The translations under genes were made by a program, and so were the position numbers. Below the pieces are notes generated by a model that was not told the DNA's origin, did not search any database, and saw only the letters and a list, made by a program, of their open reading frames with translations. Positions 13,765 through 21,468 of a stretch of 37,850 bases of DNA are shown here, one piece after another. Numbering within the stretch: the first letter of the stretch is position 1; each line of letters begins with the position of its first letter. Source of the DNA: a virus; the IMG/VR virus record IMGVR_UViG_3300045115_000082, positions 1 through 37,850 of that record. One strand, given 5' to 3'.

Positions 13765-14037
13765 GTGGGAGTGCACGGGGTCGAGGAAGTGGTCGTCGTT
13801 CGTGATGCAGAGGCGTGGCGCGACGGGGGCTCAGTCCTCGTCTTCGACAGCGTCGAGGCCGCAGAGAAGCATTTCCGTTTCGCCACCGAGGGCAAGGCTC
13901 CGGTCAACGTCTTCCACTACCCCGAGGACGAGGACAGCCTCGGGCACCACGTGATCGAGGTTCGCCACTCGCCGGGTGTCGTCGCCGAGTACGTGGCAAC
14001 CTCCCACCCCGTCGTGCGTCGCGAGCACCGCCGATGA
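13765..14037 (+). CDS. Hypothetical small protein
   Basis: A 90-aa protein. GTG 13765 is chosen because GGAGGG lies 7 nt upstream; the open frame extends back to a TTG at 13729 that has no ribosome site. Strands VEEVVVVRDAEAW and SVLVFDSVEAAEKHF alternate with helices, giving an alpha/beta look with several His residues. No family recognised. First gene after the 13.6-kb terminator; ATGA overlap with the next gene. Confidence 0.6.
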   Translation: MGVHGVEEVVVVRDAEAWRDGGSVLVFDSVEAAEKHFRFATEGKAPVNVFHYPEDEDSLGHHVIEVRHSPGVVAEYVATSHPVVRREHRR

Positions 14038-14987
14038 CCCGCGGCTCGGAGTGCTGCCACTGCGCGTCACCCGTCTCGCCGGGCGTCACCATCTGCTCCG
14101 GCTGCAGGACGACCCTGGCCGCAGCGCTGACGCACATCGCCACCTACCACGGCGAGCTCCTGAGCCTCGGCGCCCCGAGCGAACGCGAACGCAGTCGCCG
14201 CCGCGGCAAGGCCGACCCCACTGGCAACCAGGCTGTCCGTGACGACGTGATCGAGAAGGACGCGGCCGACAACGCAGCGTGGGAGACCCGCAACCAGCTC
14301 GTCGCATGGACGCGCGCACTGATCGACGACCACGCCGCCGCATTCGCCTGGCCCGCCGACACCGTCGTCTCCATGAGCGAGTTCCTCCGCCACAACATCG
14401 CCAGCATCGCCACGATGGCATGGGTCAAGGAGTTCGTCGCCGAGACGCTGCAGCTCGAGCAGCGCCTACGCCGCATCGTCGAGCGCGGCAAGGGCCAGTG
14501 GTACGCCGGCAAGTGCGGCCACGTCCTCCACCCAGCCATGCCGCACGACCAGACCACGTGCGCGTGCGCGTGCCATCGGACGGGCAGGTGCGACATCGTC
14601 GGCGGCTGTGGACTCGACGTCGAGGAGATCCCCGCCGAGCTGTGCGACCGTGAGTTGTTCGTCCCGCAGGGCACCAGCTACGTCCGCTGCCCTGCGTGCG
14701 GAACGAACTACTCGGTGGAGCAGCGACGACGCAAGCTACTGCAGGATTCGCGCAGCAAGAGCATGCCGCTCAAGGATGTCGCCAACCTCTGCGCCGCGCT
14801 GCGCGACGACGAACCCAGCGCCACTCGTCTGTACAACCGGCTCAAGAAGTGGACCGAGCGAGGCGACCTCGTGTGGGCCGACCACGAAGGACCGAGCCGG
14901 CTCTATCGCGTGGGCGATGTCCTCGACATGCTGACCGCCCGCGCCGATCGTCGGAAGCGCAAGACAGAAGTCGCGACCGTGGGGTAG
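14034..14987 (+). CDS. Multi-zinc protein with C-terminal winged-helix-like domain
   Basis: A 317-aa protein. It opens with a zinc ribbon (C7, C10 and C21, C24), continues with a helical domain (about 60-150), then a second Cys/His-rich block: KCGH, CACACH, CDIVGGCG, AELCDRE and a CPACG knuckle. The end, MPLKDVANLCAAL then RLYNRLKKWTERGDLVW and SRLYRVGDVLDML, resembles a winged helix. Proteins with this plan are common next to the HNH/terminase genes of actinophages and are usually called HTH DNA-binding proteins. A regulatory role for late genes would fit the position but is inferred. It is followed immediately by a possible promoter and a terminator. Confidence 0.7.
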   Translation: MTRGSECCHCASPVSPGVTICSGCRTTLAAALTHIATYHGELLSLGAPSERERSRRRGKADPTGNQAVRDDVIEKDAADNAAWETRNQLVAWTRALIDDHAAAFAWPADTVVSMSEFLRHNIASIATMAWVKEFVAETLQLEQRLRRIVERGKGQWYAGKCGHVLHPAMPHDQTTCACACHRTGRCDIVGGCGLDVEEIPAELCDRELFVPQGTSYVRCPACGTNYSVEQRRRKLLQDSRSKSMPLKDVANLCAALRDDEPSATRLYNRLKKWTERGDLVWADHEGPSRLYRVGDVLDMLTARADRRKRKTEVATVG

Positions 14988-14990
14988 AGT
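14961..14990 (+). promoter_or_regulatory. Candidate promoter at the end of the multi-zinc gene
   Basis: AAGACA (14961-14966) and TAGAGT (14985-14990), 18 nt apart, overlap the stop codon of the preceding gene. TAGAGT is a good TANNNT -10 box; the -35 matches TTGACA at four of six positions. Transcription would start near 14997 and meet the hairpin at 15006-15043 straight away, so the product would be a short RNA of about 45-50 nt unless read through. Confidence 0.4.
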
Positions 14991-15005
14991 TCACTTTGTC
15001 GCCTG

Positions 15006-15043
15006 AAACCCCGCGCCGCTGCATGTCCAGCGAGCGGGGTTTT
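15006..15043 (+). terminator. Rho-independent terminator
   Basis: AAACCCCGC (15006-15014) pairs with GCGGGGTTT (15034-15042). Inside, CGCTG (15017-15021) pairs with CAGCG (15028-15032) around CATGTC. The stem runs into TTTTGTCGTT, a real U-tract. This is the best intrinsic terminator in the window. It separates the early region from the packaging genes. Confidence 0.85.
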
Positions 15044-15202
15044 GTCGTTCCCGGGGCGTCGATCTGGCGAGTCAACGCAGGCCCCAGCGCTCCGCTCATG
15101 AGCCGCTGACGCAGGCCGCGAAGGACGCCCACCCCCAGCGCTGCTGCCTCCTTCAGCGCGGCGTACCTGCTCGCCCGACCGGCGCGACCCGAGGAGGCAA
15201 TC

Positions 15203-15580
15203 GTGGCTCGAGCATGGTCCGTCTGCCCCCGGTGCCCAGAGCTCGTGCCCAAGGCTGGCCTGTGCCCCGACTGCCGTGCCAAGTCAGACCAGCGCCGCCG
15301 CCCTGCTGGCAACCCCTACTCCTCGCGTGCCCACCGCGTCGACTTCCGAGAGGCAGTGCTCGCCCGTCAGCCACGCTGCGTGTGCACCGGGGACTGCGGC
15401 CGGCACGACCACCTCTGCGCCGCACCATCCACCGTCGCCGACCACTACCCGATCGAGCGACGAGACCTCGTGAGTCAGGGCCTCGACCCCGACGACCCGG
15501 CTCGAGGTCGTGGGCTCTGCTCCTCGTGTCACAACGGGCACACCGCCCGCACCTCACCCGGTGGCTGGGCGGCTCACTGA
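15203..15580 (+). CDS. HNH endonuclease of the packaging module
   Basis: A 125-aa HNH nuclease. An N-terminal zinc ribbon (C8, C11, C21, C24) precedes the HNH fold: ADHYPIERRD (79-88) carries the first metal/catalytic His, and CSSCHNGHTAR (106-116) the structural CxxC and final Asn/His. HNH proteins encoded beside terminase genes, such as HK97 gp74, stimulate terminase cleavage at cos. That role fits here since the small terminase follows after 190 bp of hairpin-rich non-coding DNA. GTG 15203 is preceded by GAGGAGG. The 215 bp before it hold the terminator described above and no other gene. Confidence 0.9.
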   Translation: MARAWSVCPRCPELVPKAGLCPDCRAKSDQRRRPAGNPYSSRAHRVDFREAVLARQPRCVCTGDCGRHDHLCAAPSTVADHYPIERRDLVSQGLDPDDPARGRGLCSSCHNGHTARTSPGGWAAH

Positions 15581-15582
15581 CC

Positions 15583-15632
15583 TTTTCCACAGGTTCGAGA
15601 CCCTGTGGAAAACCCAGGGGGGGTGCCCCCCT
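15583..15632. other. cos: Candidate cos / packaging-initiation region with stacked inverted repeats
   Basis: The gap between the HNH gene and small terminase (15581-15771) contains TTTTCCACAGG (15583-15593) and its exact inverse CCTGTGGAAAA (15602-15612) around 8 nt, then a run of seven G facing six C (15617-15631). A third perfect inverted repeat follows at 15655-15672. GC-rich symmetric DNA between an HNH nuclease and terS is where cos lies in many actinophages of the 3'-overhang type. TTTTCCACA also fits a DnaA-box consensus, so an origin function is an alternative. The cut sites cannot be read from sequence. Confidence 0.4.
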
Positions 15633-15654
15633 CGGGACCGAAAGCGTGGAACCG

Positions 15655-15672
15655 CCGGAGAGGGCTCTCCGG
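15655..15672. repeat. Perfect inverted repeat in the HNH-terS gap
   Basis: CCGGAGAG and CTCTCCGG flank a 2-nt GG centre. It lies between the candidate cos symmetry elements and the start of terS, and may be a terminase or regulator binding site or a small hairpin in the late transcript. Confidence 0.4.
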
Positions 15673-15742
15673 GGTCCGCCAGGTTCAAAAGGGTCGCCAC
15701 GACCCCCCTCGCGAACGGCGCAAGGCCATTCGCACGACGATG

Positions 15743-15756
15743 CCGCGCAAGGCGGC
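15743..15756 (+). repeat. 14-bp repeat CCGCGCAAGGCGGC, copy 1
   Basis: Exact copy of a 14-mer that recurs in the same orientation at 20602-20615 and 21270-21283. Here it lies 15 bp upstream of the terS start codon. With the preceding G it forms GCCGC-GCAAG-GCGGC, a small stem-loop. Confidence 0.5.
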
Positions 15757-15771
15757 CGGGAGTTGATGACG

Positions 15772-16254
15772 ATGCCTAGTGGAGGAGCACGGTCGCGGTC
15801 GGGACCGACCCAGGACCCCAACGCGCTGCGCCGCGGACGCCCTGGAGACGCGCAGTGGACGACCCTTCCGTCGGAAGGCCGCACCGCCCCGGCGCCTGAG
15901 TGGCCGCTGACCGAGGCGACCGAGCGCGAGGCGATGATCTGGGAACGCTGGTGGCGCAAGCCCGAAGCGATCATCTGGGAGCGCAACGACTCGACTGACT
16001 ACGTCGCCCTCACGGTCCGAATGTTCGCCGAGGCTGAGGTCAAGGCGGCTTCGGCCGAGAACCGCAAGACGGTTCGGCTGATGATGGCCGATCTCTACCT
16101 GACCCAGGACGCGAAGGATCGGGCGAAGATCCGGGTTGCCGAGGATGAGGTCGAGGCGAAGCGGGAGGACAGGGCGACAGCGGACGCCGCGCCGGCCCCG
16201 TCCCGTGCGAGCGCGCGAGATCGGATGACGGTCGTCGATGGCGGCCGTAGCTGA
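15772..16254 (+). CDS. terS: Terminase small subunit (probable)
   Basis: A 160-aa protein directly upstream of, and overlapping by 17 bp, the large terminase. The N-terminus MPSGGARSRSGPTQDPNALRRGRPGD is typical of actinophage small terminases. The middle is helical with Trp-rich EREAMIWERWWRKPEAIIWE, and the C-terminal part is charged helix (DRAKIRVAEDEVEAKREDRA), a layout suited to oligomerisation and DNA recognition at cos. ATG 15772 is 9 nt after GGGAG; ATG 15766 is in frame but too close to the ribosome site. Assignment rests on position and N-terminal pattern more than on a strong motif. Confidence 0.75.
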   Translation: MPSGGARSRSGPTQDPNALRRGRPGDAQWTTLPSEGRTAPAPEWPLTEATEREAMIWERWWRKPEAIIWERNDSTDYVALTVRMFAEAEVKAASAENRKTVRLMMADLYLTQDAKDRAKIRVAEDEVEAKREDRATADAAPAPSRASARDRMTVVDGGRS

Positions 16255-17926
16255 CGAGCATGTCGTCGACTTCCCGACGCTCTGGGTAGCGATCGACTGG
16301 ACTGAAGCTCACTGCGTCATTCCGGACCGGGAGGCGAAGGGTCAGCCCTTCGAGCACTACGAGTGGCAGTTGTGGATCTCGGTCAACTGGTACCGGATCA
16401 AGCCGGAAGCTACTCGCAAGACGGGGACGGCGTCCGCGTTCTTCTACCGCCGCATGCAGTTGGTCGGTCCGCAGAAGTACGGCAAGGGCCCTGGTGCTGC
16501 CGCGCTGGTCATCGCGCAGGCACTCGGCCCCGTGCTCTTCGACGGATGGGCCGAGGGCGGCGAGGTCTACTCGTGCGACGACCACGGCTGCGGCTGCGGC
16601 TGGGAGTACGAGTACCGAGCCGGCGAGCCTATGGGCAAGCCGTGGGCAACACCCTTGATCCAGCTCACGGGCACCTCGGACGCCGCGATCGACAAGAACG
16701 TCTACGGCTACGTCAAGTCGATGCTGCGGTACGGGCCACTGGCGCCGCTGGTGACGGTCGGCGAGGAGTTCACGCGCCTGCCGAACGACGGCATGATCGA
16801 GACGGTCACGTCCTCGGCGATGTCCCGCCTGGGCAACCCGATCATCTTCGCCCTACAGGACGAGACCGGCCTGTACACGACGGAGAACAAGCTCCGCAAG
16901 GTCGCCGAGACTCAGCGTCGCGGCGCGGCCGGCATGGGTGGACGTTCGATCGAGACGACCAACGCGCCAGACCCCAGCGAGGACTCGGTCGCCCAGCGGA
17001 CGATCGAGTCCAAGCGCCCCGACATCTTCCGCTTCTGGCGCAACCCCGACAACGAGCCGTCACTGCGCCACAGCGACGGGACGCGCTACAAGTTCACCGT
17101 CGCCCGCGAGCGCCGCAAGATCCTCAAGTGGGTCTACTGGGGAGCCGAGCATATTGACCTGGACGCAGTCGAGGCCGAAGCGCTCGAGCTCATGGAGCGC
17201 GACCCCGGGCAAGCGGAGCGCTTCTACGGCAACCGCATGCTCGCCGGCCTCGGCACATGGTGCCCGGTCGAGACCTGGCTACTGACCGAAGACCTGCACC
17301 GACCACTGCCGCCCAAGGGCACGCAGGTGGTCGCAGCCTTCGACGGTTCAGATGTCGATGACTGGACCGGCTTCCGCTGCGAGACCCGCGACGGCTTCCA
17401 GTTCACGCCCGAGTTCCCCGACGGCACGTTGATGATCTGGAACCCCGCCGACTACGAGGACGGGCAGATCCCGCGCCTCGAGGTCAGCGCCGCCATGGAC
17501 CACATCATGGCGTTCTACAAGGTCGCTCGCGTGTACGCGGACCCTCCCTACTGGGAGTCCGACATAGACGCGTGGGCCGAGAAGCACGGCGAGAAGGTCG
17601 TCATCCGGTGGTACACCCGCCGCGTGGTGCAGATGCACGCCGCAGCCGAGCGTCTGCTCACGGATCTGCGCAAGAAGGACTCAGGCTTCACTCACGACGG
17701 CTGCGAAGTCACCGAGCGTCACGTCACCTCAGCGAAGAAGTCGCCGCGCGGAACGGTCGCGGTCGGCGAGTCCACGGCGCTCCTGAAGTACGTCCTGACC
17801 AAGCCCGGCGACGGTCGAAAGATCGACCTGGCGATCCCGTCAGTACTCGTACACCAGGCCCACGGCGACGTCACCGCGACCGGCTGGCCCGACCCGAACC
17901 CCACCAACTTCGTCTACCTGACCTGA
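16238..17926 (+). CDS. terL: Terminase large subunit
   Basis: A 562-aa packaging motor. Walker A-like GPQKYGKG (77-84) and Walker B PIIFALQDE (201-209, ending in Asp-Glu) mark the ATPase, with a coupling motif at ETTNAPDP (239-246). The nuclease domain begins with VVAAFDGSD (first metal Asp 369), followed by VYADPPYWESDID (Asp 435) and TSAKKSPRG near 497-505. A Cys-rich insert (CDDHGCGCGW, 113-122) sits between Walker A and B. It would cut concatemers at cos and pump DNA through the portal. Full length for the family. No strong ribosome site, so probably translated by coupling to terS. Confidence 0.95.
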   Translation: MAAVADEHVVDFPTLWVAIDWTEAHCVIPDREAKGQPFEHYEWQLWISVNWYRIKPEATRKTGTASAFFYRRMQLVGPQKYGKGPGAAALVIAQALGPVLFDGWAEGGEVYSCDDHGCGCGWEYEYRAGEPMGKPWATPLIQLTGTSDAAIDKNVYGYVKSMLRYGPLAPLVTVGEEFTRLPNDGMIETVTSSAMSRLGNPIIFALQDETGLYTTENKLRKVAETQRRGAAGMGGRSIETTNAPDPSEDSVAQRTIESKRPDIFRFWRNPDNEPSLRHSDGTRYKFTVARERRKILKWVYWGAEHIDLDAVEAEALELMERDPGQAERFYGNRMLAGLGTWCPVETWLLTEDLHRPLPPKGTQVVAAFDGSDVDDWTGFRCETRDGFQFTPEFPDGTLMIWNPADYEDGQIPRLEVSAAMDHIMAFYKVARVYADPPYWESDIDAWAEKHGEKVVIRWYTRRVVQMHAAAERLLTDLRKKDSGFTHDGCEVTERHVTSAKKSPRGTVAVGESTALLKYVLTKPGDGRKIDLAIPSVLVHQAHGDVTATGWPDPNPTNFVYLT

Positions 17927-17945
17927 ACGCCTAGGAGGTCCCGCC

Positions 17946-19433
17946 GTGACGCTGACCTTCGAGCAGGCGATCAAGCACACCGACCGGCTGTACGACCGCC
18001 TCGACAAGCGTCGCCCGGAGATCGAGAAGAACCTGCGTTACTTCCGCGGCGATCACTCCCTGACGTTCGCGTCGAAGGAGTGGCGCAAGCAGCACGAGGC
18101 GAAGTACCGGAACTTCTCCGACAACTGGTGTGGCGTCGTCGGCTCCGCGCCGGCTGAGCGCACGGAGATCAAGGGGTTTCGCCTCGACGACAACCGCGGC
18201 CCGGCCAGCGAGGACGAGAAGCGGCTGTGGCGCGACTGGGAGGTCAACGAGGGCCCCGCTCAGTCCTCGCAGGGCTTCCTGACCTCGACCATCGCGAAGC
18301 GGTCCATGGCGCTGGTGTGGGGCGACGAGGACGGCGAGCCGGTCATGACGTGGGAGGACCCCGCGCAGGCGATCGTCGACTACGACGTCGCCAACCCTCG
18401 CATCCGCCGGTACGCGCTCAAGGCGTGGCTCGAGGGGGACGACGAGTACGCCACCCTCTACGACGGTCACGCGCTCTACAAGCTCAAGCGACCCCGGGTT
18501 GCGACGAACGTGGTCAACGGGCGCACCGAGTCTGGCCTGTACGTCCCCTCCGCGACGTTCTCCGGATCGAGCTCGTGGGTGGCTCGCGAGCCGGAGGAGA
18601 CCGGCGACGAGTCCTGGCCGCTGCCGAATCCGCTTGGCGTCGTGCCGATGGTCGAGTTCCCGAACCGGCCCATGCTCGGCGGCGAGCCGCTGTCGGACAT
18701 CGCCGGGACCATGTCGATGCAGGACGCGATCAACCTGCTGTGGGCCTACCTGTTCACCCAGGCCGACTTCGCCGGCATGCCCGCCCGTGTGGTCACCGGC
18801 GCCGACCGGCCGATGATCCCCATCCTGGACGACAACGGCCAGCGGATCGGTGAGAAGCCGCTCGACATCGAGGAGCTTGGCCGCACACGGTTCGCGTGGC
18901 TGCCGAAGGACGCGAAGGTCGACCAGTGGGAGGCGGCGAAGTTCGACGCCTTCACCGAGGTCATCAACATCGCCGTCCGGCACGTCTCCGCGCAGACTCG
19001 CACCCCGATCTACCTCGTGCACGGCGAGCTCGGCAACGTCAACGGCGAGACCCTCACCGGCCTGGACGCCCCGCTGGTCTCCAAGGTCGGCGAGTCGCAC
19101 AAGTTCTACCGCTCCCCCGTCCGCGAGGTGTTCCGCCTGTTCGCGCTCGTGCGCGGAGACCTGGGTGTCGCTGAAGCCTGCCGCACCGGCAACGTGCAGT
19201 GGGCCAGTGCCGAGGTCCGTTCCGACGCGCAGGTCTCCGACGCCGCGCTCAAGGACCGCCAGATCGGCTGGCCCATGCGATCGGTCCTGGCGAAGCGCTA
19301 CGGGCTCTCCCCGTCGGAGATCGACGACGTCATGGCCGACGTCAAGGACGAGCGGATGAGCCCGTACCTGATGAAGCTCGACGCGAAGGAGCAGGCCGAT
19401 GCTGACGCAGACGCTGCCGTCGGCGGCGTCTGA
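17946..19433 (+). CDS. Portal protein (SPP1 gp6 family)
   Basis: A 495-aa portal, the dodecameric ring through which DNA enters and leaves the head. The start (FEQAIKHTDRLYDRLDKRRPEIEKNLRYFRGDH) and the NFSDNWCGVVGSAPAERTEIKGFRL segment are characteristic of the SPP1_gp6-like family in actinophages. GTG 17946 follows AGGAGGT (17935-17941) by a short spacer. The C-terminus is acidic and Ala-rich. It overlaps the following MuF-like gene by 35 bp. Confidence 0.92.
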   Translation: MTLTFEQAIKHTDRLYDRLDKRRPEIEKNLRYFRGDHSLTFASKEWRKQHEAKYRNFSDNWCGVVGSAPAERTEIKGFRLDDNRGPASEDEKRLWRDWEVNEGPAQSSQGFLTSTIAKRSMALVWGDEDGEPVMTWEDPAQAIVDYDVANPRIRRYALKAWLEGDDEYATLYDGHALYKLKRPRVATNVVNGRTESGLYVPSATFSGSSSWVAREPEETGDESWPLPNPLGVVPMVEFPNRPMLGGEPLSDIAGTMSMQDAINLLWAYLFTQADFAGMPARVVTGADRPMIPILDDNGQRIGEKPLDIEELGRTRFAWLPKDAKVDQWEAAKFDAFTEVINIAVRHVSAQTRTPIYLVHGELGNVNGETLTGLDAPLVSKVGESHKFYRSPVREVFRLFALVRGDLGVAEACRTGNVQWASAEVRSDAQVSDAALKDRQIGWPMRSVLAKRYGLSPSEIDDVMADVKDERMSPYLMKLDAKEQADADADAAVGGV

Positions 19434-20601
19434 GTACGCCCGCACGCAGCGGTACGAGATCGGCGCCGCGGTTGAGTCGATCGAGTACGAGTGGTCGCAG
19501 ATGGGCCCGGAGTTCGACCTCGGATGGGAGCGCATCGCCGGCAACGTCGAGGCGGCCACTCGACAGGCTCAGACCCGGCTCGTGCAGGGCGCCGTCGACT
19601 ACGTGCCCGCCGTGCTCGAGGAGACCGCGCAGGCTGGCATGGTCGCCACCGACGTCGGCGTCGACGCGCAGCAGCTCGTCGGCCTGACGGGCGCCGGCTA
19701 CCTCACGAGCTACGCAGCCTCGTTCGCGCCGATCAAGGCCAAGCAGGCAGTCGCCGCTGGCGCGAGCGTCGTCGAGGCGCTCGCGACCGCTGGCGAGTGG
19801 CTGAGCGCCGCGACCGGGACCATCCTGTCCGACACGGGCCGCGCCGCAGAGTCGCTCGGCATGTACTCCCGGGACGTTCCCGGCTACGTGCGGATGCTCG
19901 TCCCGCCGTCGTGCTCGCGCTGCGTCATCCTTGCTGGCGTCTTCTACCGGATGGCCGAGGCGTTCGAGCGGCACCCCGACTGCGACTGTCGACACATCCC
20001 CGCCAGCGAGGCTGTCGCCGGGGACCTGACGATCGACCCCCGCGCCTACTTCGACAGCCTCGACGAGGCCGGCCAGGTCACGTTCGCCGGTTCGGTCGCC
20101 AACCGTCAGGCCATCCTCGACGGCGCGGACATCAACCAGCTGGTGAACGCCTACCGCCGCAGCTCCGGCCTGTACACCGCCCAACCGGCCGTGTCGCGGG
20201 TCGACGGCCTCAAGTACACCGTCTCCGGCGCGAGCGACCGCTCCTGGGCGACTCAGCAGCGCATCGGCCTGGGAATGCTGCCCGCGGCCCGCACCAGCGC
20301 GGTGCAGCCGCGCCTCATGCCCGAGAGCATCTACGCCGTCGCACGCGGCCGCGACGAGGCGCTACAGCTCCTGCGCGCCAACGGCTGGATCTTCGACCTG
20401 GACGCGCGCACGGCAGGCCGCCTGGCCCTCGACGAGCAGATACGCAGGCGTACCAAGGACCGCGCCGCGACCCGTCGCCGGATGCGCCGCGAGGCGCGCC
20501 TGGACGCTGTTCAGGCCAATGACGTGCCCGACTTCAACGAGCTGCGCGAGACCGCGCGCCGGATGCGCGATCGCCGCCGCAACACCACCCCATCGTCCTG
20601 A
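19399..20601 (+). CDS. MuF-like minor capsid protein (VG15-type)
   Basis: A 400-aa protein after the portal. A long helical N-terminus is followed by the Cys/His core PPSCSRCVILAGVFYRMAEAFERHPDCDCRHIP (about 170-205), the hallmark of the MuF/VG15 group of head proteins that travel with the portal into the procapsid. It is sometimes labelled capsid maturation protease in actinophages, but no protease triad is evident. The C-terminus is very basic (RRRTKDRAATRRRMRREARL), which suits contact with DNA. It starts inside the portal gene (35-bp overlap) after AAGGAG. Confidence 0.85.
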   Translation: MLTQTLPSAASEYARTQRYEIGAAVESIEYEWSQMGPEFDLGWERIAGNVEAATRQAQTRLVQGAVDYVPAVLEETAQAGMVATDVGVDAQQLVGLTGAGYLTSYAASFAPIKAKQAVAAGASVVEALATAGEWLSAATGTILSDTGRAAESLGMYSRDVPGYVRMLVPPSCSRCVILAGVFYRMAEAFERHPDCDCRHIPASEAVAGDLTIDPRAYFDSLDEAGQVTFAGSVANRQAILDGADINQLVNAYRRSSGLYTAQPAVSRVDGLKYTVSGASDRSWATQQRIGLGMLPAARTSAVQPRLMPESIYAVARGRDEALQLLRANGWIFDLDARTAGRLALDEQIRRRTKDRAATRRRMRREARLDAVQANDVPDFNELRETARRMRDRRRNTTPSS

Positions 20602-20615
20602 CCGCGCAAGGCGGC
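20602..20615 (+). repeat. 14-bp repeat CCGCGCAAGGCGGC, copy 2
   Basis: Exact second copy, starting at the first base after the MuF-like stop codon and 26 bp before the scaffold start codon. Same orientation as the copies near terS and inside the scaffold gene. Confidence 0.5.
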
Positions 20616-20641
20616 AGACCGACCTCTCGCAAGGAGAGACC

Positions 20642-21436
20642 ATGCCCGAGACCCTGCCCGTGTTCCCCCACCCGCACCCCCGGACCGGCGAGCCGATCGT
20701 GCCCCTCGGGTACCGCCGCAACGGCGCCCCGATCTGGCCGTGCATGGGCGCCGCGCCCGACGACGACGAGAACCAGGGCAAGGACGACGACGGCAAGGAC
20801 GACGGCGCGGACGAGGGCAAGGACGGCTCCGACGAGGGCAAGGACGACGGAGACGACGACGAGGGCAAGGACGACCTCGGCGACAAGGGCAAGCAGGCCA
20901 TCGACCGGATGAAGGGCAAGCTCACCACGACCCGCGCCGAGCTGCGCGAGTTCAAGGCGCTGGGCCTCTCACCGGCCGACATCAAGAAGATCGTCGACGC
21001 CAAGAAGGACGACGGCAAGAGCGACGAGCTCGACGCGGACAAGATCCGCGAGGAGGCCCGCCGCGAGGCCCGCGCCGAAGCGGCCAAGGAGCGGGTCGAG
21101 GACAAGATCGAGGCCCGCGCCGCGAAGAAGTTCGCCGACGCCGACGACGCCGTCGCGATCCTGCTCCGCACGCACGACATCAACGACTTCCTCGACGGCG
21201 ACAAGGTCGACGCCGAGGCGATCTCCGAGGCTCTCGACGAGCTCCTGGAGGCCAAGCCCCACCTGGCAGCCGCGCAAGGCGGCACGAAGAAGTTCGGTGG
21301 CGGAGCAGACGGCGGCGCGCGCAAGGCGTCCCGGCCGAAGCAACTCACCCGCGACGACCTGTCGCGGATGAAGCCCGAAGAGATCGTCAAGGCCAAGGCC
21401 GACGGCCGCCTCGACGACGTGCTCAAGGGCAAGTGA
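20642..21436 (+). CDS. Scaffolding protein
   Basis: A 264-aa protein immediately upstream of the major capsid gene. A short N-terminal domain (PIVPLGYRRNGAPIWPCMGAAP) precedes a highly acidic Asp/Gly/Lys low-complexity stretch (about 40-85) and a long charged coiled coil (about 85-175, EEARREARAEAAKERVEDKIE), then a basic C-terminal end that typically binds coat protein. This is the classic composition of a phage scaffold. AAGGAG at 20631-20636 supports ATG 20642. The 14-bp repeat occurs once within the gene. Confidence 0.9.
   Translation: MPETLPVFPHPHPRTGEPIVPLGYRRNGAPIWPCMGAAPDDDENQGKDDDGKDDGADEGKDGSDEGKDDGDDDEGKDDLGDKGKQAIDRMKGKLTTTRAELREFKALGLSPADIKKIVDAKKDDGKSDELDADKIREEARREARAEAAKERVEDKIEARAAKKFADADDAVAILLRTHDINDFLDGDKVDAEAISEALDELLEAKPHLAAAQGGTKKFGGGADGGARKASRPKQLTRDDLSRMKPEEIVKAKADGRLDDVLKGK
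21270..21283 (+). repeat. 14-bp repeat CCGCGCAAGGCGGC, copy 3 (inside scaffold gene)
   Basis: Third exact copy, here coding for part of AAQGGTK in the linker between the coiled coil and the basic C-terminus of the scaffold. Confidence 0.5.
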
Positions 21437-21468
21437 CACACCCCCAACCCTGAAAGGAGGAGCCGACC

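Noticed and set aside
17931-19559. A 542-codon minus-strand open frame opposite the portal gene
   Set aside because: Shadow of the portal gene; its length follows from GC-rich third positions.
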